From Thiotrichales bacterium (GTDB lineage Bacteria > Pseudomonadota > Gammaproteobacteria > Thiomicrospirales > Thiomicrospiraceae), in assembly GCA_014763835.1 (NCBI GenBank), contig JACXUQ010000080.1, positions 1-6,421 on the forward strand: 6,421 bases of DNA. The letters run 5' to 3'. Position 1 is the first letter of the stretch; every line of letters starts with the position of its first letter. A program made the translations under genes and the position numbers. Positions 5,723 through 6,421 of this stretch are shown here, in pieces. A model generated the notes under the pieces. It did not search any database, had not been told where the DNA came from, and worked only from the letters and a program-made list of their open reading frames with translations.

Positions 5723-6421
5723 TTACTGTGCCTTTTGTTGGGTGTAAAGATTGGCCAGGGCCACAAACTGCGCCACGCTCAAACTCTCGGCGCGATCGCC
5801 CGGGTCGATGCCCAGGCTTTCAATCGCCTCGCCGTCGAGCCAGCCTTTGAGGGTATTGCGCAAGGTCTTGCGTTTCTGGCTAAAGGCCTGTTTGACCACG
5901 TCGGCAAAATCGTTTTCGTTAACCGCCACAAACGGTTTCTGGCGGTAGGGCAGCAGGCGCACGATAGCCGAATCCACCTTGGGCGGCGGCGTGAAGTTTT
6001 CCGGCCCGACGGTAAACAGGTATTCGGTTTCGCAGGCATACTGCATCATCACACTCAAACGCCCGAAGGTTTTGCTGCCCGGTGCGGCGCAGATGCGATC
6101 GACCACCTCTTTTTGCAGCATAAAGTGCATGTCCTGAATATGCTCGGCATAGTCCAGCAAATGGAACAGCAACGGGCTGGAAATGTTATAGGGCAGATTG
6201 CCGACCACGCGCACCGTTTGCTCATTTTCGCCGAGCAGGGTGGCGTAATCGAAGGTCAGTGCGTCGGTGTGATGCAGATTAAAGGCCGGGTTGGAACCGA
6301 ATTTCAGCGTCAGCGGCAGAATCAGGTCGTTATCGATTTCGATAATATCCATCTTGCACACCACCTCCAGCAAGGGGGCGGTCAAAGCCGCCTCGCCGGG
6401 GCCGATTTCGACCAGATGGTC
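5723..6421 (-). CDS. rsmA: 16S rRNA dimethyladenosine transferase RsmA (KsgA), C-terminal 232 residues (5' end outside window)
   Basis: RsmA dimethylates two adjacent adenosines (A1518 and A1519 in E. coli numbering) near the 3' end of 16S rRNA during 30S maturation, using S-adenosylmethionine. The frame is open to the window edge and starts at DHLVEIGPGEAALT, the SAM-binding motif I. IIEIDNDL follows (acidic end of strand 2), then the catalytic motif NLPYNIS at 75-81 of the visible part, MHFMLQKEVVDRI, GRLSVM, FTPPPKVDSAIVRL, and the C-terminal Q.RKTLRNTLKG and GIDPGDRAESLSVAQFV blocks. The family is about 270 residues, so about 40 N-terminal residues are missing at the right edge. A TTG inside motif I is not the start. 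The TAA at 5723 is 7 bases before apaH on the same strand. Confidence 0.97.
   Translation of the reverse strand, partial: DHLVEIGPGEAALTAPLLEVVCKMDIIEIDNDLILPLTLKFGSNPAFNLHHTDALTFDYATLLGENEQTVRVVGNLPYNISSPLLFHLLDYAEHIQDMHFMLQKEVVDRICAAPGSKTFGRLSVMMQYACETEYLFTVGPENFTPPPKVDSAIVRLLPYRQKPFVAVNENDFADVVKQAFSQKRKTLRNTLKGWLDGEAIESLGIDPGDRAESLSVAQFVALANLYTQQKAQ

Noticed and set aside
5716..5766. Upstream extension of apaH by 17 codons into rsmA
   Set aside because: ApaH proteins begin at the MATY..GD motif. The added residues are the rsmA 3' end read in another frame.
4903..5850. A 315-codon open frame on the plus strand
   Set aside because: It lies antisense to apaH and the end of rsmA, both with full motif sets. 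The product resembles no family, has low-complexity antisense character and shows no ribosome site. It is a shadow of codon bias on the other strand.

Overview
The window reads as chromosomal DNA of a gammaproteobacterium that lives in salty water. The evidence is an ectoine biosynthesis block (ectB tail, ectC, ectoine-type aspartokinase), a BolA of the E. coli type, and an rsmA-apaH pair. A periplasmic DsrE-like protein fits a sulfur-oxidising lineage such as the Thiomicrospira/Hydrogenovibrio group. That placement is an inference from gene content, not from a phylogenetic marker.

Layout. On the plus strand, 1-3188 holds four genes in series: the 3' third of ectB, ectC, ask and a membrane-anchored TPR protein whose start codon lies inside the end of ask. 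A bidirectional terminator-like hairpin at 3249-3279 separates this run from a minus-strand DsrE-like secreted protein (3262-3783). That gene is divergent from bolA (3929-4231, plus). Their 145-base shared intergenic region carries promoter-like boxes and a perfect inverted repeat that could be an operator. From 4261 to the right edge, everything is on the minus strand and reads right to left as rsmA (5' end cut by the window), apaH, and an unrecognised two-helix membrane protein. These three probably form one operon.

How the genes work together. Ask makes aspartyl phosphate, feeding the aspartate semialdehyde pool. EctB transaminates the semialdehyde to diaminobutyrate. EctA, which should lie left of the window, acetylates it, and EctC closes the ring to ectoine. 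The TPR protein is placed to be co-made with Ask, but its role is unknown. RsmA and ApaH are housekeeping functions in ribosome maturation and dinucleotide tetraphosphate turnover.

Most of the window is ordinary. The parts most worth a second look are the TPR protein fused translationally to the ectoine operon, the dyad between dsrE-like and bolA, and the unknown membrane protein in the rsmA-apaH operon, where apaG is absent from its common position. No CRISPR array, tRNA, rRNA, insertion sequence or attachment site was seen.
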